This document shows positions 10,141 through 20,473 of a stretch of DNA of 64,000 nucleotides, piece by piece. Under the pieces are notes generated by a model. The model was not told where the DNA came from. It searched no databases and saw only the letters and a list, made by a program, of their open reading frames with translations. Made by a program: the position numbers and the translations under genes. Positions within the stretch are counted from its first letter, which is position 1; the number at the start of each line of letters is the position of its first letter. Location: NCBI GenBank assembly GCA_946902875.1, contig OX336343.1:3944754-4008753 (forward strand). Direction: 5' to 3'. This DNA comes from Nematopogon swammerdamellus. Its lineage: Eukaryota > Arthropoda > Insecta > Lepidoptera > Adelidae.

Positions 10141-11290
10141 CGAAAAGAGTATGAACCAATTTAACTAATCATGATAATAATAAAAAAAAAGTAAGAAAAC
10201 ATAAATATAAAAAATTATTTCCTAATTGAGAATATAAGAAGAAAATTGTGAATTGGCTGTATGGTCAAATGATCTTTGCCTGCCTATTTATGGCGAAAAC
10301 AATAACAACAACCTAATTGAGAATATTTTCTTATAATATTGTATAGGTAGACAGAAACCTTTCCCAGACAGGCCTGGTCAGCCAGGGAGAGTACACCGCA
10401 CCTCGCGAACGCGAGAGGCCGAAGCCCAGCATAGGTTTTAATTTAGTTATTGTTGAAACAAACAAAAAAATTATGACAGCGCATTAGACTATAATAATAA
10501 TAATTTCCTAATTGAATATGCGACTGAAAGTTCGCTATGACGGATGGTTTGTCAGCTTTGATAGCTCAACTCAGGTGCGCCGGTACAGCGATCGGTCGTC
10601 GAATATAAGCGACGTCGGGCGCACTCGGCCACGCAGTTGGTAGCTAAGCTCTAGTGGCAGTGGGCTGGGCACGTCAGCGGAAGAGATGACGACCGCATCA
10701 TTCCAAGATGGTACCCACACCAATAGATCTGGACTGGGTATAGGAACAGCAGTGTGATAAAGAAATACTGAAAGGTTTTGCTCAGGAGGACATGGAGCAA
10801 GGCTTCAAACTTCACGCCTTGAATCTATAAATGCAGAATTACTGGCTAAATTACATCAAAAACTGAATACCACTGCATCCCAAACATTCCGCACACAAAA
10901 TTAATTATGTTATTATGTTACTGTGTATTGATGTAAAATGTTATTATTTTTGAAAATAAATAAATTAAAAATTGAAAAATTTATGGAGTATTTTGCATTT
11001 CTCAATTTATTAATTTCTCGAAAAATCAATGTTTAAATTTCAGACAAAACCTTTAAAAATACAATAAAATTATTGAATATAATAAGACTATTTAAAAAAG
11101 AAACACACAAATATAAAATGCATTTGAAACTAAATAAAAAAACAACGAAAATTACGCCCGAAACTACACAGAAATTTCAACAAAACATCAGGTTGACTTC
11201 CTAGTCTCCCCGACTTAGAAATTATTTTAGCTTGACAGCCTACCGGGGGTCACCTGCACCAGATCTCTCTCTTGGTCATGCGCTCTGTAC
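10141..11290. other. Nup214 intron: RTE and RLE LINE remnants, remainder unassigned
   Basis: Around 10605-10700 there is an RTE-like remnant (WQWAGHVSGRDDDR type). At 10705-10851 there is an RLE LINE remnant matching 5950-6110 (TNRSGLGI, ILKGFAQEDMEQGFKLHAL) with stops. The rest is AT-rich with nothing I can assign. Confidence 0.65.
10705..10851 (+). mobile_element. RLE LINE internal fragment
   Basis: Nearly identical in parts to 5965-6110 of copy 1, with indels that destroy the frame. Both ends are abrupt. Confidence 0.8.
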
Positions 11291-11465
11291 CTCCATGTTG
11301 ACGGGCTTGATGCGCACGGTCTTGTGGTTGGTGAGCAGCTCCCGCAGCGCCTCCAGCTTGTGCGGCGTGAGACCTGCGCCGGCGCACGCGCCGCCGCCGC
11401 CCGCGCTCTGCTTGGGCTCCATGCTCATGTTGAGAATGCTCTTCGTCAGCTTGGAGAGAGGATCT
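11291..11465 (-). CDS. Nup214: Nup214 exon 15, coiled-coil C-terminal part
   Basis: Acceptor CCACAG, donor GTACAG; it completes Lys from exon 14 and ends in phase 0. The product includes DPLSKLTKSILNMSMEPKQS, a Gly-rich run, then LTPHKLEALRELLTNHKTVR. A (GATA)n tract starts about 20 bases upstream of the acceptor. Confidence 0.84.
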
Positions 11466-11485
11466 CTGTGGGCGACATTTTAGAT

Positions 11486-11487
11486 GG

Positions 11488-11560
<73 letters not shown>
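11486..11560. repeat. (GATA)n microsatellite, left part
   Basis: An uninterrupted GATA run beside Nup214 exon 15. The run resumes at 12517-12560 on the other side of a hAT-like element. Confidence 0.97.
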
Positions 11561-12516
11561 CACTGGCGGCTGGTCCTAAAGTGCGCTCGTGCGCCGCACT
11601 ACCATACCACGAGAAGTCTTCACTTCACTCAAAATAAATAATACCTTACAACATACTACATTAAAACCATAAAGATCGTACTCCAAATAAATACGAATGT
11701 GAATTCGACCTTATTTTATAGATCACAAGGCACGTTTTTGCGAGTAAACGCGCGCGCCGTGCGGAATATAAATCGCACGCGGGTCTCCCATACTGAATGT
11801 ATGGGGATCGGCAATACACCGCTGGCGCGTGAGACAGAAGATACTTCATATAAACAGTATGGGCTGAAAGGAGTTCTGCGTGCGGCGCACGAGCGCCAAA
11901 CAAGGACGCTACATCGTGAATACCCGCGCGTGCGACACGTCGCGTCGTGAGCGATTCGTTTTGCACAAGTCCGTCTTATAAACTCTTTGCCGTCTACCTA
12001 GAGTCAGCGCTGTCATGTGATGTCACATACCCGTTAGCGCGCGAATATTTAAAATGGGATATGGTTAGGTTTTGTGCTTTCTGTCACGTGATACTGTGAA
12101 TTAAGTGGTGCCGATATTTGCCTAAGCGTTGGTTAAAGGCAAGGCTTTACAATCAGGTGATCCCGGGTTCAATTCCTACTTTTCAAATGCTTTTATTTTT
12201 ATTAATTTTTTTTAAGTATTTTTGGACTGTTTTCTTTTTGAAAGCTGCAGTAGTGTTGTGGTCTATGGGGTGTATTCATAAAGGTACTAAAAATATGTTA
12301 AAAAACTTGTTTGGATTTTTTTTTCTTGTTTTTTGCAAATCATTGAGTGTCTTGGGAATATTCATACTAGGTACATATACAATAAAACGCAGGCGTTTAA
12401 AAAATTCGGAAGTCCCGATCTTAAAATAACATGACGGGAATGTGTTGGGAAATTTGGTATTTAAGTAGGTAGGTACTTAGCGCACTACCGGTCACTGAAG
12501 TCACCAGCCGCCACTG
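11561..12516. mobile_element. hAT-like non-autonomous transposon inserted in (GATA)n
   Basis: The ends CACTGGCGGCTGGT and ACCAGCCGCCACTG are inverted repeats with one mismatch, flanked by GATAGATA on both sides (8-bp target duplication, the hAT size, though the repetitive target limits certainty). No transposase is present. Inside are a tRNA-like stretch (about 12107-12170, with GGGTTCAATTCC) and a left half shared with 53415-53812. Confidence 0.78.
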
Positions 12517-12562
<46 letters not shown>

Positions 12563-12780
12563 AAATGCTTTATTGCTCCAGTAAACATTAAACAGTGACA
12601 AGTACATTAGACAATTCACATAAGGTGCAAAGGCAGACTTATCCCTTACAGAGATTTCATACAGTCAACCTTTGGATGTTTGAGATTCGATAATATAGTG
12701 GAATGTAAGTAGGTAGTAGCAAAAGAGTTGAGCGTGACAATTGAAGATAAAATTATAATAAGAATGCTTACTCAGCCTCG

Positions 12781-13000
12781 GTGGGGCTCTGCGTCGACGT
12801 TCGATCGACTAAATTAAGCACACCCGGTGCGTTGGATTTTGGACGGGTTACAGTCCGATCTAGCTCGGTTGTGATATGCGTCGGCGTGCGATCGTCGAAG
12901 TTAAGTACACCGGGCGCGGTCGGTCTTGGGATTGGTGACCGTCGCCAGTTGAGGCTGGTCGCAGTTCGAATTTCACGTAAAACCGTAGGCCCTCCTTTCC
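12781..13000 (+). repeat. Degenerate tandem pair of 5S rRNA-like sequences
   Basis: Two adjacent blocks resemble the 5S rRNA core: ATTAAGCACACCCGGTGC near 12815, and CGAAGTTAAGTACACCGGGC followed by GGTCTTGGGATTGGTGACCG near 12897. The second is followed by GGTCGCAGTTCGAATTTCAC, as in the SINE family. It is probably a diverged SINE head in dimer form rather than a functional 5S gene. Confidence 0.6.
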
Positions 13001-13384
13001 CTACTAGGTATAAATACCTAACAAATAAAACATAATTCTCCAAAAAAGAGTGCACAAAAAAGATTAGTAAATAAATAAAAAAAAATTATAGAAAAACAAA
13101 TACAAAATTCAAGATAATGATAACCATGATTTTAACTAGATTTAGACGTACCAGCCAAGACTGCCTGTCTAAAATAAAACAATAAATAAATATATCCTAT
13201 CCTTATGCAGGCTGTTGCAGCATTCACTGCATAAATTTCCACAGAGTAAATCATCATTGTCAGGATGACATTATCAGTGCAAACAATGTAAACCAATTTA
13301 AAAACCGTCTGGACAACCTTTGGAAATAAAAAAAGTAACAAGTGATCCAAAATTGAATAAGTGAAAAAAAATATAGTATAAATA

Positions 13385-14544
13385 TAAGGTGCTTCGTTAA
13401 TAAATAACGAATATTTCGGGAGGGTTACGCACACAAATAAACACTTTACGTAAAAAAAAATATGGAGCATTTTTTCTCCTAACAAAAAAATAAAATCAAA
13501 TAGCTCTAAAACCAATCATGCTATAGACCCTTGCAAAACACGAAACGTAGGTACCTAGCGCGACGTCTCTTGTTTAGGGCAGCGGCGGCGGCGGTGGTGG
13601 CGCGCTGACAAAAGGCCTAGTGACCTTGTGACTTACTTTGTCGGCAGGTTAAAAAGGCAGCGAACTTGCGACAAAGGGATGCCGACAGCTCCTTTACTAT
13701 GCCGACAGTCATTCATTTCCGTGTGTGCGTATGCATTGCATGCGCCCGCGCCGCCCCCGCACTAACCCCTCTGCGGCGGAGGGGGCGCTTTCTTTGTTTT
13801 TCGTCAGTGTGTTGCAATCGTTTCGCGAGAGAGCACAATATGTCATGTTTCGCAAATTCAAAATGTCGCCGTATGATTACACCAACGCGGACTACTTGAA
13901 TGGGGGTGTGTTACCGAGATTCAAACTGGAACTTAGTTGCTGCTGTGGCGATGTATGAGCTGAGCAGCTGTACGGCCGTTAGATTTTCATGTGTGGTGAC
14001 GGGCCAAGGACATAGTTTATGGCCAGGATGGTCACACCACCGCACCGTGGAGAATGAAGAAGAGTTGCGTGTCCGGATCGTAAACGCATTCGGTATAATA
14101 AGAGGTGACAGTGACACTCTAGCTAGTTCGTGTGAATAAGAGCATCGTGAGGAGGTCCACTCTTTGCATCCGAGTGCATGGTAGCTATTTCCAGCTATTT
14201 TTGTAAATGTAGGTAACTACTTACCTAGTATGTAAGTTCCTAACTACTAGTGTAAGTGAAGAGTACCCACATATACACACACACGCACACACCCCCTCTC
14301 ACACATTCAAAAACACAACAAACAGCTGTTCTGCGTTTGAACATAGTACGGTCATTGATCCCGTACAGTGCAAGTTACCTACTGGTACACACAGGTTGAT
14401 CTTTTTAATGTTTAGGTAGCAAACATGTTTTGTTAAATTTCTTGAAAAGTGATGCTAAAACATAATTTTTTTGCGTAACATGTTTATTTGAGTGTGTATG
14501 TAATCCTCCCGAAATATTTGACATAAATAACGAAGCACCTTATA
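13385..14544. mobile_element. Transposon with ~65-bp imperfect terminal inverted repeats
   Basis: The left end AAGGTGCTTCGTTAATAAAT and right end ATAAATAACGAAGCACCTTA are inverted copies and pair on through TTTCGGGAGG, into AATAAACA.TTACG. The interior is unusually GC-rich (13559-13930) but has no recognisable domain. The flanks at about 13133-13195 and 14567-14630 carry a ~60-bp direct repeat (CTGCCTGTCTAAAATAAAA). Confidence 0.7.
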
Positions 14545-14798
14545 TATATAACTATACCAATGAACTTGATTTAGATACATCAGGCCAGGCTGCCTGTCTA
14601 AAATAAAATAAATAAATAAATAATAAATAAAGATTGCTTGTACATTGGAAATAATATTGTTTTATTGAGGCTGAATTCAGAAAAAAAGATCGTACACTTC
14701 TACTGTCCCTACTGATCCCATGAATCAGCTCCCAAAGTGAACGGAGTGACTACTGCTACACCCGTAGAAGCAAATTTAAAAAAAACGAAACATCGTAC

Positions 14799-14969
14799 TT
14801 GCTAAAGCTCCTAATCATAGAGGAGCGTTGGTGCGCGAGCGCGGGCGCGTCGCTGAGCGCGGCCTGCAGCGTGCGCAGCACGGCGCGCTGCCGGCTCAGG
14901 ATCTGCTGCTGCCTCACCAGTGGCTGGTAGACCGCGTCCAGCGCCGGCCTCGCCATGCGCTCGCCGGGC
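14799..14969 (-). CDS. Nup214: Nup214 exon 14, coiled coil
   Basis: Acceptor GCGCAG and donor GTACGA, in phase with exons 13 and 15 (Lys codons split on both sides). The product includes LDAVYQPLVRQQQILSRQRA and VLRTLQAALSDAPALAHQRS, a helical segment. A 24-base poly-C tract lies about 30 bases upstream of the acceptor (14998-15022). Confidence 0.83.
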
Positions 14970-14997
14970 CTGCGCGCAGACAGTCGCCTTGTATCCC

Positions 14998-15022
14998 ACC
15001 CCCCCCCCCCCCCCCCCCCCCC
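14998..15022 (+). repeat. Poly-C tract
   Basis: A run of about two dozen C residues next to the exon 14 acceptor. On the Nup214 sense strand this is poly-G. Confidence 0.95.
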
Positions 15023-15078
15023 GTGCTCTCACAATAGATCTTCCTAGGTCGCAGTGACAACGGGATTCAGGGACCCTA

Positions 15079-15892
15079 ATGCCTGGTTGACACGATGCAA
15101 GTTCACGCACGAGAAATGCTTCTCGAACGCATTGTAGACAGTTCTCGCAAGCTCGCATGCGTCCACGAACGCAGCGTCGTTCGCGCCCGAACGAGTTCAT
15201 GCATGCTTATTAGTTGGCGTTCGAGTGGAGCGTCTCGCACGAAGTTTGTTGGTGCAAAAAAGTTTTCTTAGTGGTTTTTGGTTGTTTACGGCACCATGAC
15301 AAAGTGTACTGATGTGCAAATGATTAAGTTATCTTTATATACTTATCCATTTCCTTATCCACATAGATCTCAGATGACTCCCTTCTTATATTACTAGGTG
15401 GTAGGGTTTAACCCGCCCGGCTTGGTACCACCGCACTGAATGAAAGGTCGGTCGAAACGGCCATGTAAATAGTTTTTATTTATTTAAATTGTAGCCGGCA
15501 CACACGAAGGGAAACACTGACACGGCACCTAGTTCACCAATGCGCATGTTATGGGCTGACATCACGGATGTTGTAGGTGATGTAGCCAACCGTGTCAGTT
15601 TCTATAAAAAAAAATATCTTTTCTGTTTTTTTCTTCTTTATTTTGTTTCTTATCAAACGTCGTGCTATAAACACTAAAATTGTACCAATCAATACACGCC
15701 AGCCAGACCTTCGTCTACAGACTCCATTTTTGCAACTGTCAAATAGAGAAACACAGACGAGCTCGAACGAGATGTGGAATAGTGTAAAATTGTAAACTGT
15801 TCGACGAACGCTTCACGAAAGCGAGTTTTCTCGTTCGAGAAGGCGGCATGCTCCTCGTGCGTGAAACCTCGCATCGTGTCAATGTACCATAA
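15079..15892. mobile_element. TIR element with nested SINE
   Basis: The left end TGGTTGACACGATGC and the right end GCATCGTGTCAATGTACCA pair imperfectly, then CACGCACGAG pairs with CTCGTGCGTG and CTTCTCGAACG with CGTTCGAGAAG. The central part is interrupted by a SINE 3' half (15395-15612). No transposase. Confidence 0.7.
15395..15612 (+). mobile_element. SINE (5S/tRNA-like family), 3' half
   Basis: From GGTGGTAGGGTTTAACCCGC to GTGTCAGTTTCTATAAAAAA, matching the tail half of the full copy at 62429. It is nested in the TIR element 15079-15892. Confidence 0.8.
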
Positions 15893-16101
15893 TTCTCATG
15901 CTTTAAAACACCGCCACGCCGGTGTCTATTCACGCCTTTCTTGAAGAAGCTGAGACTGTATTTGGGGTGAAATATTGGGCAGAGAGTTTTATATAATAAT
16001 AGTTCTTCGTGGGAAGACTGACGGAATTAATCAGACCGCAATTGGGACTATATGTATGCGGCATCAACTATGATCAGATTATTAAAATGATAAAAACTGA
16101 C

Positions 16102-16263
16102 TTGTTGGTGAGCTGCGAGCGAGCGTAGACCTCGCCCCACTTGTGATGCACTATGCGCTCGGCGGTCTCCAGCTGACTCTGCAGCCGGCACGCGCGCCGC
16201 CGCACCGACTCCACCGTGCGCGCGCACAGCGGCTCCACCTGGCGTCCACTCTCCTCCTCGCTC
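16102..16263 (-). CDS. Nup214: Nup214 exon 13, coiled coil (functional copy of a tandem array)
   Basis: Acceptor GGTGCAG, donor GTCAGT. The phase fits both neighbours (completes Gly, then leaves two bases of Lys). The product begins SEEESGRQVEPLCARTVES and continues through CRLQSQLETAERIVHHKWGE. It is the leftmost of about 3.8 copies of a 183-bp unit (16108-16807) and the only one that keeps a good donor, so it is the likely expressed copy. Confidence 0.8.
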
Positions 16264-16807
16264 CTGCACCCACCCAATCAGCTAGTGTTAGTGAGCTGCG
16301 AGCGAACGTAGACCTCGCCCCACTTGTGATGCACAATGCGCTCGGCGGTCTCCAGCTGGCTCTGCAGCCGACATGCGCGCCGCCGCACCGACTCCACCGT
16401 GCGCGCGCACAGCGGCTCCACCCGGCGTCCACTCTCCTCCTCGCTCCTGCACCCACCCAATCAGCTAGTGTTAGTGAGCTGCGAGCGAGCGTAGACCTCG
16501 CCCCACTTGTGATGCACTATGCGCTCGGCGGTCTCCAGCTGGCTCTGCAGCCGGCACGCGCGCCGCCGCACCGACTCCACCGTGCGCGCGCACAGCGGCT
16601 CCACCCGGCGCCCACTCTCCTCCTCGCTCCTGCACCCACCCAATCAGCTAGTGTTAGTGAGCTGCGAGCGAGCGTAGACCTCGCCCCACTTGTGATGCAC
16701 TATGCGCTCGGCGGTCTCCAGCTGGCTCTGCAGCCGGCACGCGCGCCGCCGCACCGACTCCACCGTGCGCGCGCACAGCGGCTCCACCCGGCGTCCACTC
16801 TCCTCCT
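16108..16807 (-). repeat. 183-bp tandem array of Nup214 exon 13 (about 3.8 copies)
   Basis: The motif GTGAGCTGCGAGCG recurs on the plus strand at 16108, 16291, 16474 and 16657, exactly 183 bp apart. Each unit is the last ~21 bases of the upstream intron (ending GGTGGGTGCAG on the minus strand) fused to nearly the whole exon. At every internal junction the donor GTCAGT is lost and the exon runs into the next acceptor through an in-frame TGA. The rightmost copy also lacks the normal acceptor. Copies differ by only a few bases, so the expansion looks recent. Confidence 0.9.
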
Positions 16808-17006
16808 TACTTGCGTTAAAACCTAAATAAAGTCTGTTGTAACTTTATATTTTCGAAAAACACACCTAGCTGATAAGCCCGTTCAATCCGTATGAGGTAA
16901 TTTATTCCAGTTCTTGCAGCGCAATACCGATTACTCCGCCCACCCCGATTGTCGGCGCAGAGCGCGGTGGCACGTATGTACAGTGTGACAAATGAAAAGA
17001 ACTCAC
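16808..17006. other. Short Nup214 intron between exons 12 and 13 array
   Basis: Contains part of a dispersed repeat (TTCTTGCAGCGCAATACCGA, CGATTGTCGG) that recurs at 17280-17580, 17820-18030 and 47425-47530. Nothing else. Confidence 0.55.
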
Positions 17007-17205
17007 CCCGGACTGCTCCTGGCCTCGGCCAGCTGAGCGAAAGTCTTCACTATGTCAAGTTTCAGCTCAACAATGGCCGCGTTCAGCGACTCCATCGAGC
17101 AGTCCTTCTCTATCTGTGCCGCGTTCAGCTGCTTGAGTTTCTCGCTTAAATCGCTGACCGAGCTCATGTCCAGCTGTTGACATTTCACACGAGATGCATC
17201 CATTT
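17007..17205 (-). CDS. Nup214: Nup214 exon 12, coiled coil
   Basis: The product includes VSDLSEKLKQLNAAQIEKD and LNAAIVELKLDIVKTFAQLA, a clear amphipathic coiled coil. The donor GTGAGT after 17007 leaves two bases that join exon 13 perfectly. The acceptor is uncertain: GCAG before 17205 or AAG before 17208. Both demand a one-base overhang, but exon 11 ends in phase 0. Either a small exon between 17210 and 18324 was missed, exon 11 uses another donor, or one of the boundaries has mutated. Confidence 0.75.
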
Positions 17206-17279
17206 CTGCTTCCGGCATATGTGATTAAAAGTTAAATTACTACATAGCACACGCTGTATCCTGACAATCTGGGTAAGCA

Positions 17280-18050
17280 GAGTAATCGGTGTTGTGCTGC
17301 AAGTACTCTTGTAAATTACAGCACAACCCCGACCACCACATTAAGCAAAGTATTAGGACAAGATAACTTTTTTTTTTTTTTATTATTAATTTTTGGCTTG
17401 GATGCCAGGTCCTTCAGCCATTTCTTGAATGTCAAGCAGCAAGTAAGGCTCGCAGAACCACCTGCTGCGTGACTCGGTGGAAGGACCGTGCCAAGGTGAG
17501 AGGTGGCTATCCTGTCGCCCTTTGGCACGGCATCTTTTCCTTATCCCTTAGTCACCTTTTACGACATGCACGGGGAGAGATACAGATGAATGTATGTATT
17601 GTATATATTAAAGCGACAGGTGGTCGAGCCTTGTGGGCGTTGGCTTCTCTTGCGAGAGGACCGAGGTTCGAATCCGGTTGGCGTGTATCAATGAGTTTTT
17701 CTGATGGACAAATGTACGTGCTTACATACACCTGATGCTTCATCGTTCGAAATCGATGTAAAACTGTAGGTCCCTTGCCTGGCCCCTTCTAATTTTTTCC
17801 ATAAAAAAAAAAATAATTAAATGTGCTAAAGGGCGACAGGATAATCGCCTCTCACCTTGGCACGGTCCTTCCACCAAGTCACGCAGCAGGTGGGTCTTCG
17901 CGCCTTACTGACTGCTTGACAGTTATCTTGTCCTAATACTTTGCTTAACGTGGTGGTCGGTGTTGTGCTGTAATTTACACGAGTACTTGCAGCAAAACTC
18001 CGATTACTCTGCTTACGGCGATTGTCGGAATACAGCGTGTGGCATGTATG
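17280..18050. repeat. Inverted pair of a dispersed repeat enclosing a tRNA-derived SINE
   Basis: 17280-17580 and 17820-18030 share, in opposite orientation, CACGGTCCTTCCACC-type sequence, TTATCTTGTCCTAATACTTT and a GGTCGGTGTTGTGCTG-like block. The family recurs at 47425-47530. Between the arms, 17615-17770 is a tRNA-like head (A-box region GGTGGTCGAGCC, B box GGTTCGAATCC at about 17661) with a tail ending ACTGTAGGTCCC, i.e. a SINE. Confidence 0.7.
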
Positions 18051-18065
18051 CATAACTATTGCATT

Positions 18066-18275
18066 CATCCTCTACAGAACCGGTAAACTCTGGAACGCTA
18101 TCCCTGCTCATATATTTCCCCCCGAGTACTGTCTCGGGTCCTTCAAGAGGCGCGTGAATGGGCAACTGTCAGGCCGGCATGGCATTCGCAACCCCCGCAT
18201 ACGACCGAATGTCCATGGGCGTCGTTAGACACCTTATGGGTGGCTCGGCGCCATATGTCGCGCTGTCAATAAAAA
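18066..18275 (+). mobile_element. LINE 3' end, same family as 3355-3700
   Basis: Plus strand encodes LYRTGKLWNAIPAHIFPPEY then FKRRVNGQLSGRHGIRNP, followed by the family 3' UTR and an A-run. It is 5'-truncated and lies close to the donor of Nup214 exon 11. Confidence 0.82.
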
Positions 18276-18324
18276 AAAAGTCAGACATTGGATTTCATAC
18301 TACATACGACACGGAAATAGTTAC

Positions 18325-18516
18325 CTTAAAGTCAGTACTGTGCGACTGCACAAACTTGTACACCTCCCCCTGGAAGTTGTTGACCTCCTTCACGAGTATT
18401 GCTCTCATCTCCTCGTTGGCCTTCGCCTCCGCCGCCTGCAGCTCCTCCGAAGCCTTCACCTGGCTCTGGGCGCTCTTGGCTGGCTGGCCCGGCTCGGCCG
18501 GCTGGCTGGGAGCCGC
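18325..18516 (-). CDS. Nup214: Nup214 exon 11, start of coiled coil
   Basis: A 192-bp exon in phase 0-0, with acceptor TTTTAG and a weak donor GTAACT. The product goes from APSQPAEPGQPAKS into a helical stretch with KASEELQAAEAKANEEMRAI and VNNFQGEVYKFVQSH. This is the expected position of the helical region that assembles with Nup88 and Nup62. Confidence 0.8.
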
Positions 18517-19456
18517 CTAAAACCAAAATGTTATTTGTCCGTGGCGGAACAAGTTTAATTTACAATATCGATCCTCTCGAGCCAAAACTCACCGACTAAC
18601 AAAAACCTAATACTGAGATATTAAAGGTTTTAAGTTTTTAAACTTTTTTAACTTTTATAATTCAAGAACTAAAAAAGGTAATGAAGTTATTCCACTTTTT
18701 TTTGTATTCGTAATTTTGTATGCAAAAACTAACCAAGTACATTGGTCGATACTTCGCAACTTTGTTTAACCAAAAAACTAAAAATAATATTTTTAATTTT
18801 TTTTATTTTTCATTGAAAACGTTGAGATATAATTTTGGTGATTTTTTCTTAGACAGAGCTAAAAATTTGAAGTTTGCCAGTACAAAAAACTCAATTTTGA
18901 TAACAACTGCATTTGGTGAGTTTTGGCTCGAGGGCTTCGATATGACACACTGTGTGTGTATACACAATACAATATTATTTGAGAGAGTACTGCATTTTAA
19001 TAGCGCCAATATCTACAGGATGTTTCAGGATAGGCTTGAGAAACTTCATTAGTAGAAGAAAAATATTCTTATCACTCAAATCGAAATAAATTTTTTTCAT
19101 ACAAAAATTGAAAATTGTAATAAAAATTCGATGTACAGTGAGATTTGGCAACAGTGCTGTCTAGGTCTAGGGCAGTGGTGCCCAAACGGTCGATCGCGAT
19201 CGACCGGTCGATCGCAAGAGGCTTTTAGGTCGATCGCTGAAAATATTTAGAGCAAGAAGTGACTCTAGAAACATCGAAGAATTCATAATATTTGATGTGA
19301 CTAACATTTTCCGGGTGGTGTCGTCTTCCACAAGGACCGCAATAGTAACAAATATAAAGGATATGTAATGAACTTAGTTTTCAATTCAAAGAAAAATTAC
19401 TACAAATTTGAAAAGCTTTGGTACAAATGTCGATCTCACAACCTTAAATTTTTTGG

Positions 19457-20473
19457 TGTCAGCGATGAGAGTCAACTTCTTAATTAGTCATAACTATAGT
19501 TTGCCAACTTCGTAGTTCGTCAACTTCTCAATTTACCACTATGCGAGTTCGTCCAGTTCGTAAATAGGCCGATTATTGTTCTGTCAACATAGTAGTTCGT
19601 CAACTTCTCAATTGCTCCATCTCTATATTTACCTTTTTCTTATTTGGTCGAATTATTAAGTTGACAATTTCATAATCGGTCAGTTTCTGAGATTGCCAAT
19701 TTATTATTTTTCAAACTTTTCACATAGTCCAATTATTGTTACGATGATGTTCGCACGTCAGCCGGCCAGCCATCCGATTCGCGCCAGGTACAAACCGTGG
19801 CTGTGAAATAAACAACAAATAATAAAAAATCTAAAAAGTAAAAAATTTAGCTGGTTCCCATTCAAGAAACGTGTTTTTTTTCAATGTTTTTCTTGTGATG
19901 CGGAAACCTCGGTGCGCGAGTCCGACTCGCACTTGGCCGGTTTTTAATTATTCAATTTCATATTATTATCTTGACTCTGGCCTCCGGCTTCCCTCAGTAA
20001 AATGTTCACGCTACGCCACTGGGAGGGACCTACAGTTTTACGTGGAATCCGAATCACGGTCAGCCTCCAACGTTCGAGCGGTCACCCATCCATCCCCTGA
20101 CCGCGCTCAGCGTTGCTTAACTCGCACAATCAACATTGGACCCTCGTCGTCCGCACCACTGAGCTACCGAGGCTGTCTGTTGTCAAATAAATAATTGGAC
20201 TATGTGAAAAGTTTGAAAAATAATAAATTAGCAATCTCAGAAACTGACCGATTATGAAATTGTCAACTTAATAATTCGACCAAATAAGAAAAAGGTAAAT
20301 ATAGAAATGGAGCAATTGAGAAGTTGACGAACTACTATGTTGACAGAACAATAATCCACCTATTTACGAAATGGACGAACTCGCATAGTGGTAAATTGAG
20401 AAGTTGACGAACTACGAAGTTGGCAAACTATAGTTATGACTAATTAAGAAGTTGACTGTCACCGCTGACACCA
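19457..20473. repeat. Long inverted repeat (arms about 285 bp)
   Basis: Left arm 19457-19741 (for example AACTTCTCAATTGCTCCAT) and right arm 20186-20473 (ATGGAGCAATTGAGAAGTT) pair with few mismatches. The spacer holds 19800-19947 (family L) and 20018-20177 (SINE head), so the spacer was invaded after the arms formed or was captured. Confidence 0.92.
20018..20177 (-). mobile_element. SINE (5S/tRNA-like family), head half
   Basis: On the minus strand it runs from GCCTCGGTAGCTCAGTGGTG through the 5S-like block to GGTTCGGATTCCACG. It is the head only, inside the hAT hairpin loop. Confidence 0.78.

Noticed and set aside
12781..13000. Functional 5S rRNA gene
   Set aside because: Only the core region is recognisable and it has many mismatches. 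It fits a SINE-derived remnant better.
16143..16826. Plus-strand 227-codon ORF rich in Ala/Pro/Arg
   Set aside because: It is the antisense shadow of the GC-rich Nup214 exon 13 array.
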